Shown one piece after another: positions 35,207 to 45,584 of a stretch of DNA of 64,000 nucleotides (position 1 is the first letter of the stretch; every line of letters starts with the position of its first letter). The notes under the pieces are model-generated. The model was given only the letters and a program-made list of their open reading frames with translations, made no database searches and had not been told where the DNA came from. Where the stretch lies: NCBI GenBank assembly GCA_029255685.2, contig CM055313.2:26699079-26763078 (forward strand), in the 5' to 3' direction. The DNA is from Silene conica. Its lineage: Eukaryota > Streptophyta > Magnoliopsida > Caryophyllales > Caryophyllaceae. The translations under genes and the position numbers were made by a program.

Positions 35207-35237
35207 CCCGTGCATTTATGCACGGGTTACACACTAG
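35207..35237 (+). other. Helitron 3' terminal hairpin and CTAG end
   Basis: 8-bp stem, four-base loop, then TTACACA and CTAG. This is the canonical termination signal for rolling-circle transposition. Confidence 0.9.
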
Positions 35238-35935
35238 TACTTGTCCAAAGTCCTTCCAAGAGTTAAAAAATTTGTTTTCAGGCTAAAATAACGAATATTA
35301 ATCAATTTTTAACGATTACAAGAGATTTGTGTAATGCTTGTTTACCGCATACCTGAAACCTCATTTGACTTTTGTTGTTCCTCAAATTTTCTATGGCCAC
35401 TTTATCTGACTCGATAAACCTTTTGTGTGATTTTCGGAGTATTTTGTTCCGGGATCTCGAAACCGTGTATTATATATGCTTCAATTTGAGTCGTTCAAGA
35501 GGTCGTACTGCACCGGGATTCTTTTTCTCCCGGTTTTTCAAATTCTTGTACGAGGTTAACTTAAGAGTTGATCAATTCGATTTTAGGCCAAAATAACGAG
35601 TATTAATCCATTTTTCACGATTATCGAAGGTTTGAATAATGTTGATTTATCGCTGACCGAAATCCCAAATGGCCTCTGTTGGTCCTCAAATTTTGTGTGA
35701 CCACTTTATATGACCCAATAAACCTTTTGTGTGATTATCGGATTCCGGGAATCCCAAATCTCGAAAACCGTGTATACACTTTAATTTGAGTCGTTCGGCA
35801 GGTCGTACCGCACAACGATCTTTTTCTCCCGATTTTTCAAACAACTCTCCGAGTTCATTTAAGGTGTTAACCAATTCCATTTAAGGGCCGAATAACAAGT
35901 ATTAATCCATTTTTCATGATGATCCGACCTGAACG
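35238..35935 (+). repeat. ~310-bp satellite, subfamily B (right part)
   Basis: Continuation of the array broken by the Helitron, about two monomers, with GAGTCGTTC near 35488 and 35790. It fades into unique sequence near 35935. Confidence 0.85.
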
Positions 35936-38283
35936 TTTAATGTTACACACTTATTATTATGCTTAAATAATTTGAAAATAGTAAACCCAAATGATTAGAT
36001 TCCAAAGTGACGACCAATCCGACCCGATGGATCCAAACTCTTACAAATCCGAAATTAACATGGACACCGATTAACTCGACCCACACTCGATCCGCTTGAC
36101 CCCTTTAACCGATCTAGTTGCAACCATAATTCCAGAAGCCCAAAACAATCTATCACGCTGCCAACTTGTGAGCCCAGCACAAAGGAGCCCATATACTAAA
36201 TCTTGAGTAGAAGTCCAGTACCAGATGAATGAAGATAAACAGAAGGTTTAAAAAAAGGAGACGGAGCTAAGGAAGGGCTAGCAAAGGCAAAGAAAGAATA
36301 AAAGATAATTGAGGTAAATAAGAGAATCTTAATCATGGATAATGCTTAATCTAAGTAATAATGTGTGGTTTTAGGGCACACGTTAAAAAACCGTTATAAT
36401 AATATCAGCATGTTAATGAAAAACCGCCTTACTAATTTTTGTTCAAATCGAAAAGACCCTTATATCACATGAAATGTGTGCTAGGCCTCGTTTGTCAATA
36501 GTATTGGGAAGAAAGTTGGGGAGCAAGAGCATTTAATGCCACATACATATGCGCCCATTGATTTTAGGAAACTCGGTTTAAATTGTCAATTTAGAGCCTT
36601 AAATAGTAGTTATAAGTAAATAATATTTTTTTTTAAAAATAATAAAACAAAAAAGTTGGTTTTTTCAGACGATACAAAAACTATTTTTGTTGTTGTTGTA
36701 ATTGAGGTTATTAAAAATATAGATCCAATTTTGTTTGGATTAAAAAAAAATAGAAAAAAACACTTTAACAAAGGCAAATATAAAATTAAGATTTTGCTAC
36801 CTGAGGAATTGAACCCTGGACATCACGGTAAAAAGTAATACTCAAACCACTACACCTAGACATATTAATACTAATTCAGTACAACAAAAAGTTAATGTAC
36901 TCTAACTATACTGAGTTTTAGGTCCCTAAAACTTTTACGCCCCGGTTCTTATAACCGGTTAAACATGCCAATCGATGGCCCTGGCCACATACATGATTCA
37001 CGTTGGTACATAAATGACAAAAGGAAATAATTTAAGTAGTGGAGGACGGTGATTGGTGATAAAAAGAGTAATCCATTAATTTATAAACATGTCCCTCACT
37101 CATTAATAATAAAATTGAAAATGTGAGAATTTATAAAGCGAATCATTGTATTATTGATAATCATTCGTGTTCTCGAAAAATAACAATGATACGATATTTA
37201 TACTAATTCAAAAATATAAATCATAATTAACTATTATCACGATATAATATAACTTATTCTAATACAGATATAATTGCAATTATGATATATTACAATATAT
37301 ATCGTAATATTCTCCTAACGATTAATCCTCCGAAGTAGAATTTTTGCTCTCCATCTAAGCAAGATGGTATATGCAATAATGCAATAGGTGGAAAGCATTT
37401 GGCTCTAACATACTTGGCTACAATAGTTATGACTTGTGGCTCTTGTGAGTTGTGACCCCAATGCGGTTACCGCGAGTCTTGAAAGTTCCGGGTCTTCTAT
37501 TTTAGGGGTGGACGTAGAATTTTTACTTTGAGAGGACACAATTTCCCCCTTAATCCATGATTATAACATTATTTTAGCATCGTAAGAACAAGTAAACCTC
37601 CTAATGGAGAAGAAACTCATTATCCAACACTATATTTAACAAATTTATAATATAGGTAATTTATCCATCGCAAAAACTCGCTCAAAAGGTGCGATAAATA
37701 AGAAAAGTTAATTCTAGCAATATAACAAAAATGTGAATTACATGGGAGTCGAACCTCCCACCTTGTACATGCCAATAAAATCAAATACAAATTCTTTACA
37801 ATTAGTGCAGGTGCCTACCCATTCCTTACCCAGATCGGCTCCTGTTCTGCTACATCACAGTTGAAGAGATTCCGTGGGATATTATCTAAGATTATAATAA
37901 AAGTTAATTCCTTTTGTTTACAAAATTTTAAAAAGGAACAATTAATTCAAAATATATTTAAAAAACATAATAAAAAATAATAAAAATAGTTAAAAGTGGA
38001 AAGTATTCATGATAAACAAAAAACACACAATGATAACTTATCTTTTATTCAACCACATAAAACAACAAGACAGAAGTAAAAGTGATAAGATATAGAAGAG
38101 AGAATTGCACTAAGGTAGAAATGTTATTGATTGAGTTGTTATTCTGAAACAATACATGTCTCTATATATAATAACGAGTTAGAGACTAGTAGGGTGAACC
38201 CTAGATCGACTGTAGCCGGCTCTAGTGGACCTAATATCCTAATAAAAAGTACACAATACAATCAAATTAGGGCATAATTAATA
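35936..38283. other. Intergenic DNA with tRNA-like repeat scraps
   Basis: No gene is seen. Two minus-strand blocks look like pieces of tRNA-derived repeats: about 36780-36870 (B-box-like GGGTTCAATTCC, with TAGTGGTTTGAG upstream) and about 37735-37830 (GAGGTTCGACTCCCATG). The second may belong to a diverged hAT-like MITE (about 37503-37850, left end TAGGGGTGGACGTAG). The rest is AT-rich. Confidence 0.5.
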
Positions 38284-38291
38284 CTACCCAC

Positions 38292-38941
38292 TAGGGCTGA
38301 GTAAAAAATCCGATTATCCGAATTATCCGATATCCGATCCGTATCTGATCCGAAATAATGGATATCTGATCCGAAAAGTGGTTCGGTTTGGATACCCGTA
38401 TCCGAAATATTTGGATATCGGATCAAATACGAATATCAGGTTTAAAAATTTGGATATCCGATATCCGAAAGTTATTGGATCATATATAAAATATCGGATC
38501 GGATACCCGATATCCGTTAATATCCGATCCGTATTCGAGATTTGATCCATAAATAGTGCTAGCTAATTTCACAAAATCGTAAATAAACCTACCCACAATT
38601 TTAAGTACTAGCTAATTTCAGTTATCCGATATCCGATATCCACAATATTACGCTAATTTTCCTTGATACGTAGCGGGTTTATGTTTTGTAATATATACCG
38701 AATGAAATTAGTATTACGCTAGTTTTCTTTTTTATTATAGTTTGACAATATATAAAATATACAGAGCGGATATCGGATATCGGATAACTGATCCAAAATT
38801 TTCGGATATTTTCGGATACTAAATTTCGGATATCCGATCATTTCGGATCAGATCACGGATACTAAAAATTTGGATTTTCGGATCGGATATCCGATCCGAA
38901 GTAGGGTTTCGGATCGGATATCCGATCCATACTCTGCCCTA
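38292..38941. mobile_element. 650-bp hAT-type MITE rich in GGATATCCGATCC
   Basis: Inverted ends TAGGGCTGAGTA (left) and TAGGGCAGAGTA (right, complement), flanked by a perfect 8-bp duplication CTACCCAC (38284-38291 and 38942-38949). The interior is dominated by GGATATCGGATC-type self-complementary phrases on both arms and could fold into a long hairpin. The frame at 38323-38550 is a by-product of that repeat. Confidence 0.92.
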
Positions 38942-39065
38942 CTACCCACCGATTTACTCACTAATTTACACTTAATTTATTTTGTCGAAATAAGTGTAAA
39001 CTATTCATTAGGACATATATTACGATAACATGAACACCATTTGTTCATTGCATTGCTTTGATCGT

Positions 39066-39322
39066 TCAACAACTTGTACTTAACAGACCGTCGGGTACGC
39101 ATGAAGGAGCACAACGCACTAAGGGAAAAAGAGCGCAATAACAACTTCCGCAACAATCCGAGGTCTTTGTACAACTATCTCCTATCGGCTTACAAGTAAG
39201 CATGCGAGTGTACGTATCATCAAGCATTATGCTTAAGAGGGGATTAAATTGATAAATTGACCAATAGCGGTGTCGGATTCAGGAATTGTAGCTAATGCCA
39301 AAATGGCCAGGATCGCCACCAT
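39066..39322 (-). pseudogene. Broken paralog of the knottin-like peptide gene at 56253
   Basis: Starting at ATG 39322 the minus strand encodes a hydrophobic leader (MVAILAILALATIP), then hits a stop at about 39235. From there a second frame reads SIMLDD and a cysteine region with spacing C-x6-C-x5-CC-x2-C-x-C-x7-C, ending at TGA 39066-39068. The intact gene at 56253-56540 has the same leader style, the same SIML word and the same cysteine spacing up to the last loop, so one frameshift separates the halves. A TATA-like CTATAAAAAGG lies upstream on the minus strand near 39667-39678. A small 5' intron with its acceptor near 39326 is possible but not shown. Confidence 0.7.
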
Positions 39323-39732
39323 ACTAACTGTTAGATTTTAGAGAATATGTGATTTGATAATTGTGTAGAAATACATGATCGATACATTCATGCAAACTCG
39401 AGGTGTTTATACAAGGCTAATTCATAACCGATGATATACCAAGAGTCATTGTTTAATACAATTTATTATCTTACTAATTACTAAGAATTATGTTCATTGT
39501 ACCCTAATTCCCCTAATAACTCCTAATACTAACCACCACTCTTATATTCTTGCTCATCTCCACATAATACACACTAATTACTCATGGATCTTTTCTTTCT
39601 CTGATTGAATATCTTTTTTTTTTATTTGTGTGTTGTTCTGTTGTATATGGCTACTTTGGGACCTTTTTATAGCCATGCCATTGATGCCACCCACTAACCG
39701 TTTGAGTATTAATGTCGGTTTTTAACGTGTAC

Positions 39733-41297
39733 TGATGCCCGTCGTTGAGGGTACCAAAGATAAATTTATAATTCCTAACTTTAACAATAGATAGTGAAAG
39801 TCAGGGTCGAACCACAAGGAGGTGGGGAATGTTTATTGTCTTAATGTTAATGTTTAAAGGTAACAAATTTGGGGGTTGATTGATTGGTTGCTATATCTAA
39901 GGCAAAGATTAAAATAAAACAAGAATTAAAAGATGAGAATAAAATATAATGAAAGAGGATGCTAGGATGTTCGGGTAATAAATAGCTAAGGTAAAATAAA
40001 TCCTAAGGTCAACATGTATTGCAGTCGCGTAAGGGGGTGTAACATATCTTTTTAGGTCTATGCTACCTAATAGCTCCTTTCGGCCTATGCTATTAGTTCC
40101 TAGGTCTCACAATTATTGGGTGTCAACAATAAGGGTGATTCCTAAATCCCAGGTTACATACCTTTCAGTCTTTAGTAACCTATCCGTCTTAAGGTGTAAA
40201 CCAATGCCCTTCCCGTATCTTTCAATCTTGGGTAGGTCATTACTAACATCCTACAAGTCTCCTATTGGTCTTATTGCAGGATATTATAATTTATAAGAAA
40301 AGACGAAATAAAAAAACAGACGCGAGTGGTCGACCGACCGGCTACTCCAGTCGGCCGACCACGGCCTCGGTCGACCGACCGACTATTCCCGTCGGCCGAC
40401 CGTGGTCCTGCTACAGGTCGGGTTTTCGGATTTTATTTACCTATGCATATTATCCCCTACATCCTAACATATGAAAATTAGCTACTCATAACTGTTAAGA
40501 CGAATATAAAATTGGGAATAGACATGGAAAACATAGTAAATAATCTAAGCATGCAAGATTCAAATAAAGCTTGAGATTCTAACTTAACAATTGTAATAAA
40601 AGCAATAAGAACAATAATGAAACTAGATCAAAGAAGAATTACCACAATTGGAATTAAGGCAGAACGGAATTAACTTTATTGAATACTTGGGAACTATTGA
40701 AAGATTACAAAACTAAAGCTTGAATAAAACTGAATAATTGAGTCTCTCTGAAACTTATTGTATGTAAAACTGGATGCTAAAAAGATGCAAAAACCCTAAT
40801 CACAAGATTAGTTTATATAGGGAAAAAACTAAGAGTTTCCTTATAATTCTAATTCTACTTTATTTCCGAAAAAGAAACGCATGGGCTTCGCTCTGGTCGG
40901 CCGACCCGTTTTGTTGGTCGGTCGACCACTTTCTGCTGGGCTTCTCTTATTTCCGGCCTTTCTTGAAATTTGGGCTTTATGAAAATCAGGCCTGGTCGGC
41001 CGACCCGTTTAGCTGGTCGGTCGACCGCTTCTGTACGGAAATCTTCGGATTTCGTCTGTTTTGACTCTTGGTACTTGATTTTGACTCCAGTTGACTTTCC
41101 ATTTATTCCTTAATTTAAGCTAAAGACTTGAGGATACGAATTTGGTGCTAAATCGTCTCTTTTCCGCATAAATCTGCAAAAGTGCATAAAAATACGAAAG
41201 TACACAATTTGCGGGAAATAAAGGCTAAAACGTAGTAAATGAGCGACCAAATACGTGTAAAAATAGATGTAAAACATCATAAAATAGACACGTATCA
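39733..41297 (-). mobile_element. Solo LTR (1565 bp), Tat/Athila-like
   Basis: Plus-strand ends are TGATGCCCG and CACGTATCA, so on the minus strand it opens TGATACGTGTCTATTTTATG, typical of plant Tat/Athila LTRs. It is flanked by the perfect 5-bp duplication TGTAC (39728-39732 and 41298-41302). No internal region is present. It holds CG-rich palindromes (CGGTCGACCGACC, GTCGGCCGACC) at about 40325-40400 and 40896-41030. The lineage is inferred from the end sequence only. Confidence 0.88.
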
Positions 41298-41302
41298 TGT
41301 AC

Positions 41303-41690
41303 TCAAAGGACACATTAATTAGCTAACTAAAGAAAGATTGTTGAAAAAATATCATGAAAATTTCATGTACAAACCTGTATATATGCGTTGTTTGGTAAAC
41401 AACATAATAGATGAAATATGTAGATTCCGGTGTAAATAGTAGATTGACCAATCAATCTACTAACTTTAAGTGTTTGGTTAATGACATACTCAGATAGCAT
41501 ATTAGCCGAAATCCACTGTTTTTGAATATGCTGCTAATGACATCATATTGTAATAACATAGTCATTTTTATACATGAAAATAGTAGATTTGTCCTATAAT
41601 ATGCTAATTACCAAATAAGTTTACTTACTTATGCTAATTTAATTAGATGGTCAAACCTGTTGCTAAAATCCGTGAACCGTATTTTGCTGT
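41303..41690. other. Short intergenic stretch
   Basis: AT-rich sequence with several forms of AATAGTAGATT and ATATGCTAAT. Nothing identified. Confidence 0.5.
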
Positions 41691-41694
41691 CACT

Positions 41695-41783
41695 CGGATG
41701 GTTTTTCTAGTCAGATAATGCGGGTACAATTTTTTTTAAAAACAACGGAAGACATTTGAGGTTACCGGTATGCTATAAACCAG
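41695..41783 (-). repeat. Inverted fragment of satellite subfamily A
   Basis: The reverse complement contains CTGGTTTATAGCATACCGGT and ACCTCAAATGTCTTCCGTTG, exact subfamily A phrases. It lies in the opposite orientation to the arrays at 1-484 and 14863-18210, 24 kb away, and abuts a gypsy remnant. Confidence 0.8.
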
Positions 41784-42758
41784 TGTCGGACGTGTGTCTC
41801 TCTCATGATCTATATCGCATTTGTCCCTGAAGTTCGTATCTTATAGCCTCTCATGTGAGCCTTGTCCCTTTCATTTAGATTAGTGGTGAGATTGGCTTGT
41901 TCTTGGAGTAGTGATACATGCCTTGAGGAATCCTGTTTTGCGTTATCGGAATTTAGTTGAGAGAGTTCGTGTTGTGATACAGGAGTAATACTAGTTAATG
42001 TGCCGTGTAGAGAGTTTCATGTTAACAGCCCAATCGTGCGAGTGTCACTTGTGAATTGGCATCAATCTTGAGGTTAATGATGGCTGTATCTTTTTATGAG
42101 AATAGTGATGGTCTTATGGAAACCGTTTGAATGAAAGATGTACTTCCTTGGGAACTTTCTTTTGGGGTGCTTACTTTTAATAGTGAGGTTTTGAAGCTTA
42201 AGGATTTGAAGGTTGTTACCTTTGTAAGACCTTGTTTTTGGAAGGATCACTTTATGGTAATAAGATTTGGGAATTTAGGATTTCGAAGTGTTTTCATTCG
42301 GTAAATAGTAAACTTTGCTATCATCGCAAACTTTACTCATTTTTATGACATGGAAATAAAGGTTGTTGTGGAAAGTTTGGTTTTGAAAGAGTGGAATGTC
42401 TTTCGATTTGACTGATTTCAGCGTTGTTTGGTTTGACGTTAGATCCTGTTATCGGAGACGTCTGATAACTTGTACTATGCTTATCGGCACCGGATCGGTC
42501 TAATTTTGAATTTTTATTTGTCTGATTTTGGACTTGTCTCTAATTTGGAATGTTGGGCTCTTGGATGCGCAACGAGAACCTCAACATCCCATAACGAAGA
42601 CTTGTGCCTTGGAAGTTATTTCAAAATCTTTGTAAGAGTCTAAATTTTGAACACATCTGGATTTCTGTAAACGTTTTGGATTGTTAGCATTGACTTTGTA
42701 AGTCTTTACCTTCCGTTTTCAAGTTTCGAGGACGGAACTTTTTGAAAGGTGGGGTGAT
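41784..42758 (+). mobile_element. 3' internal remnant of a gypsy-type element related to A
   Basis: Similar to internal parts of element A: the segment around 41830-41960 matches 7370-7530, 42110-42280 matches 8100-8280, and the end (TTTCGAGGACGGAACTTTTT then GAAAGGTGGGGTGAT) matches 9228-9263. No coding frame. The 5' part, with primer site and 5' LTR, is absent. Confidence 0.82.
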
Positions 42759-43747
42759 TGTAACATCCCGTATTTTCATAAACCATATTTTAATAAAATT
42801 AAAGTAATTTCGGAATTTTATATATTTTATTTAATTCGTAAATTATGTTTTTATGAAAATATTCCAGAGTTCCGACTTAAGATTTAAATAAGCTTGAGTC
42901 GTAGGATGTTCACTTGGCAAACCGTTTCATTAAACCCGAATCATTTACTTAAACCCGACTCAACAAATAAGGATAAAAGCTAGGTGAGGAAATTTCCTAG
43001 TCATTTCCTCACAAACAACCCTCATACTTGTTCACCAAGCTCTTTGAATCAAATAATCAGAAACTTCATCCTTTCCATTTCCCCTTTCACAAAATCCCTA
43101 ATTTGTTCATCCCGACTTCGTTCCTTCTCCGTTTGAGGTAAGAATTCTTTCATCGCGTTCCTCATCTCAAGCCCGTTCTTTCTACCTCTTTCAATTTTTA
43201 TTTCGTTTGAATCAATTTTTGGGCTGTTTTGGGTTTAATTCGAAAACAGTCCTTAATCTTTGTTTTTATGTTGTTTTGAGGTGAGAATTTATAGGATTGT
43301 GACAAGAATTCATATATCATTGAAGAAACCTCGGAGGAAGACGCTTAAACAAGTGACAATGATGATAAAGACTCGATTTGTTGTTATTTTCATGTAATGT
43401 GTGTTTATGTGTGTGATTTTGGGTACATTGAAGTTTAAGGATACATTGATGATGTTATTAGAGTGATTTCAAAATGTTATATGATGTTATTATGGTGATT
43501 ACAATGGTTTTTGGATGAGTTTTGTATATCCGTCGCAATTTGAGTTTTTGAGCAATTAATGAATCTTGTGGTTGATTTCTTGTTAGATTATGTTTAAGAT
43601 GGAATAAGAATACCACTTGGGATTTCTATGAGTTATTATGTGCTGATAGTATAGGATTTATGCTAGAAATCATGGTTTAGAAGTGCTTGTCGAAGAATAG
43701 AGTAAATTGGCGAATTGCAAGAAACACGCATGAGCGAACCTGGCCCG

Positions 43748-43830
43748 TGCTTGGGCGCAGGCTGCGCCTCCCCATGCGCAGGCTGCGCAGCCCAGGCGCA
43801 GCTGCGCACCCCTTTACGCAGGCTGCGCAA
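43748..43830. repeat. GCGCAGGCTGCGC palindrome cluster in LTR C
   Basis: Several copies of GCGCAGGCTGCGC or shorter forms (GCGCAGCTGCGC, ACGCAGGCTGCGC) within about 80 bases. It occupies the place where LTR A has its CCGGCCGACCGG minisatellite, but the motif is different. Confidence 0.85.
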
Positions 43831-44504
43831 AAACCGCTGTAGTTTTCTGCTCGTTTAATTGTTTTACGGGCTGTTTTGGGTGTTTGTTTCCCAATTGTTT
43901 TAGGATGTTTTAAGTGATGTTTGGTGTTATATATACTTGGTTTTAAATGTATATTGGAGCTAAGTAAGTGGTTTTAAGAGGCATGGTTATCCGTCTTAAG
44001 CCGATTAGCTCATAATGAATTATTGATTTCAGAAATTGTTGTATGAAGATAGATAACCTTTGGGGGTTTGTTGTTGAGAGTCTTAGCATGTGTTAATTAT
44101 GTTGTAAGGCTCATATACATAGTGGAGATGTCTAATTTAATTAGATGAAGTCTAGTTAAAGTGTTAATACTTATCTTAAGTAATCTATCCTTAAGCAATT
44201 AATTAGTATCACTTGTGTAATCGAGTAACTAGTTATAATAAGTCATGAACATGTTAATATGAAGTCATAGTAGTTTAATATGTTGATAATACTTATCTTA
44301 AATCATTTAACCAAATTAGAATGTATCTACTTATACTGATTGAACTTAGCTAATTAATCTATGATAATGGCTAGACTTGTTAAGTATGAGTCTTATGATT
44401 CTAGTGAGTTTAATTAAGTAATGACTTATAATATGGTAATTATATTGAGTATAGGTAACTTGTGTGTGTTATGTATATTGGATGTAAATTTGTAATGATG
44501 CGTA

Positions 44505-45330
44505 TTAAGGTATGCCGTAAGTTGGCCTCTGAGCTTAATACATGAACTATCTGTCATATATGATGATATGCCTTAAGCTGGCCTCTGAGCCCTATATGTG
44601 TTTTTCCTGTCGTGTCTGAGATATGCCTTAAGTTGGCCTCTGAGCTCAGACATGTTCTTATGTGATCGCGTCAGTCTATGCCTTAAGTTGGCCACTGAGT
44701 CTGACGAGTAGAGAAGTTGTACAACGGGGAAGCTAAGGTGTTGATGCCTTGCTTGAAGTACAGTTGTTGATGCTAGAGTATGCCTTAAGCTGACCTCTGA
44801 GTCTAGTCTCATGTGATGTAGTAAGCGAGTATGCCTTAAACTGGCCTCTGAGTCCTTTACTTATGATTGTGAATTTGGATGCTAGTCTATGCCTTAAGTT
44901 GGCCTCCGAGTCTAGTGTCTTGTTGATTAGCAAGGTCTATGCCTTAAGTAGGCCGATGAGTCCTTGTTTGTGAAAGTGAACTTAGTATCTAGGTTATGCG
45001 TTAAGATGTCGCCTCTGAACCTTTATACTTGCTGAATATCTTGGTATCTAGGTTATGCGTTAAGATGTCGCCTCTCAACCTTTATACTTGCTGAATATTT
45101 TGGTATCTAGGTTATGCGTTAAGATGTCGCCTCTGAACCTTTATAACTGTTGATTGCTATGTTTGGTTATGTCTTAAGTTGATCGCTGAACCTTCATAAT
45201 TAGTGAAAGTGGATATGATTGCTATGTTAGGTTATATCTTGAGTTGACCACTGAACCATCATAGTTAGTGATTGTGATTGTGAATGTTATTATATACTAT
45301 GTTTGGTTATGTCTTAAGTTGACCTCTAAA
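44505..45330 (+). repeat. Hairpin array in LTR C, about 14 units
   Basis: The core starts TATGCCTTAAG and ends TTGGCCTCTGAG. Pairing arms vary: GTATTAAG/CTTAATAC, TGTCTGAG/CTCAGACA, CGTCAG/CTGACG, CTAGA/TCTAG, CAAGG/CCTTG and AGGTT/AACCT. Three units at 44985-45155 form a near-exact 59-bp higher-order repeat. Later units near 45170-45330 are weaker. Confidence 0.85.
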
Positions 45331-45584
45331 CCTTCATGGATGATGAAAGTGATAGTGAAAGTACGTGTAAGCTTGTATGGGTGTTATATATAAGTGAGAC
45401 ATGTTATATTGAGGATAGTGAATGTGATATGAGGATTATTGATTATTGCGCTTCATATCTTATGGTTATGATTGGAGTGTGCAATTTTGAGGATTTACTC
45501 GTATTCATATGTTATGTGTTTGTGGAAACAAGTGGCTAGGAGCATCTCTAGTCACTCCCCACTGACTGTGGCTTAAGAGTCTAT

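Larger units (their letters stand above)
31696..35237 (+). mobile_element. Non-autonomous Helitron (3542 bp)
   Basis: The left end TCATTTAATATATTAAAG begins with the required TC. The right end has the hairpin CCCGTGCATTTATGCACGGG (35207-35226), seven bases, then CTAG (35234-35237). It lies between host A (31695) and T (35238) inside satellite B, whose sequence joins cleanly when the element is removed, with no target duplication. No Rep or helicase frame exists, so it depends on an autonomous partner. Short exon-like pieces with matching splice signals lie inside (see separate entry). Confidence 0.9.
42759..45584 (+). repeat. LTR C, truncated by a Copia insertion
   Basis: Begins TGTAACATCCCGTATTTTCA directly after the purine tract at 42744-42758. 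It has the same order of parts as LTR A: a GC-rich palindrome cluster (43748-43830), a hairpin array (44505-45330) and the CTAGGAG...CTCCCCACTGA motif (45536-45565). The copy is cut at about 45584 by a minus-strand Copia element, and its last part is not found in the window. Confidence 0.85.

Noticed and set aside
37735-37830. tRNA gene
   Set aside because: A B-box-like GAGGTTCGACTCCC is present, but no complete cloverleaf, acceptor stem pairing or anticodon arm could be drawn; treated as a SINE or MITE scrap.
38323-38550. 75-codon frame with repeated Ile-Arg-Tyr words
   Set aside because: Product of GGATATCCGATCC repeats inside the hAT MITE.
45336-45539. 67-codon frame after the LTR C array
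   Set aside because: Lies within LTR sequence with no homology; chance frame.
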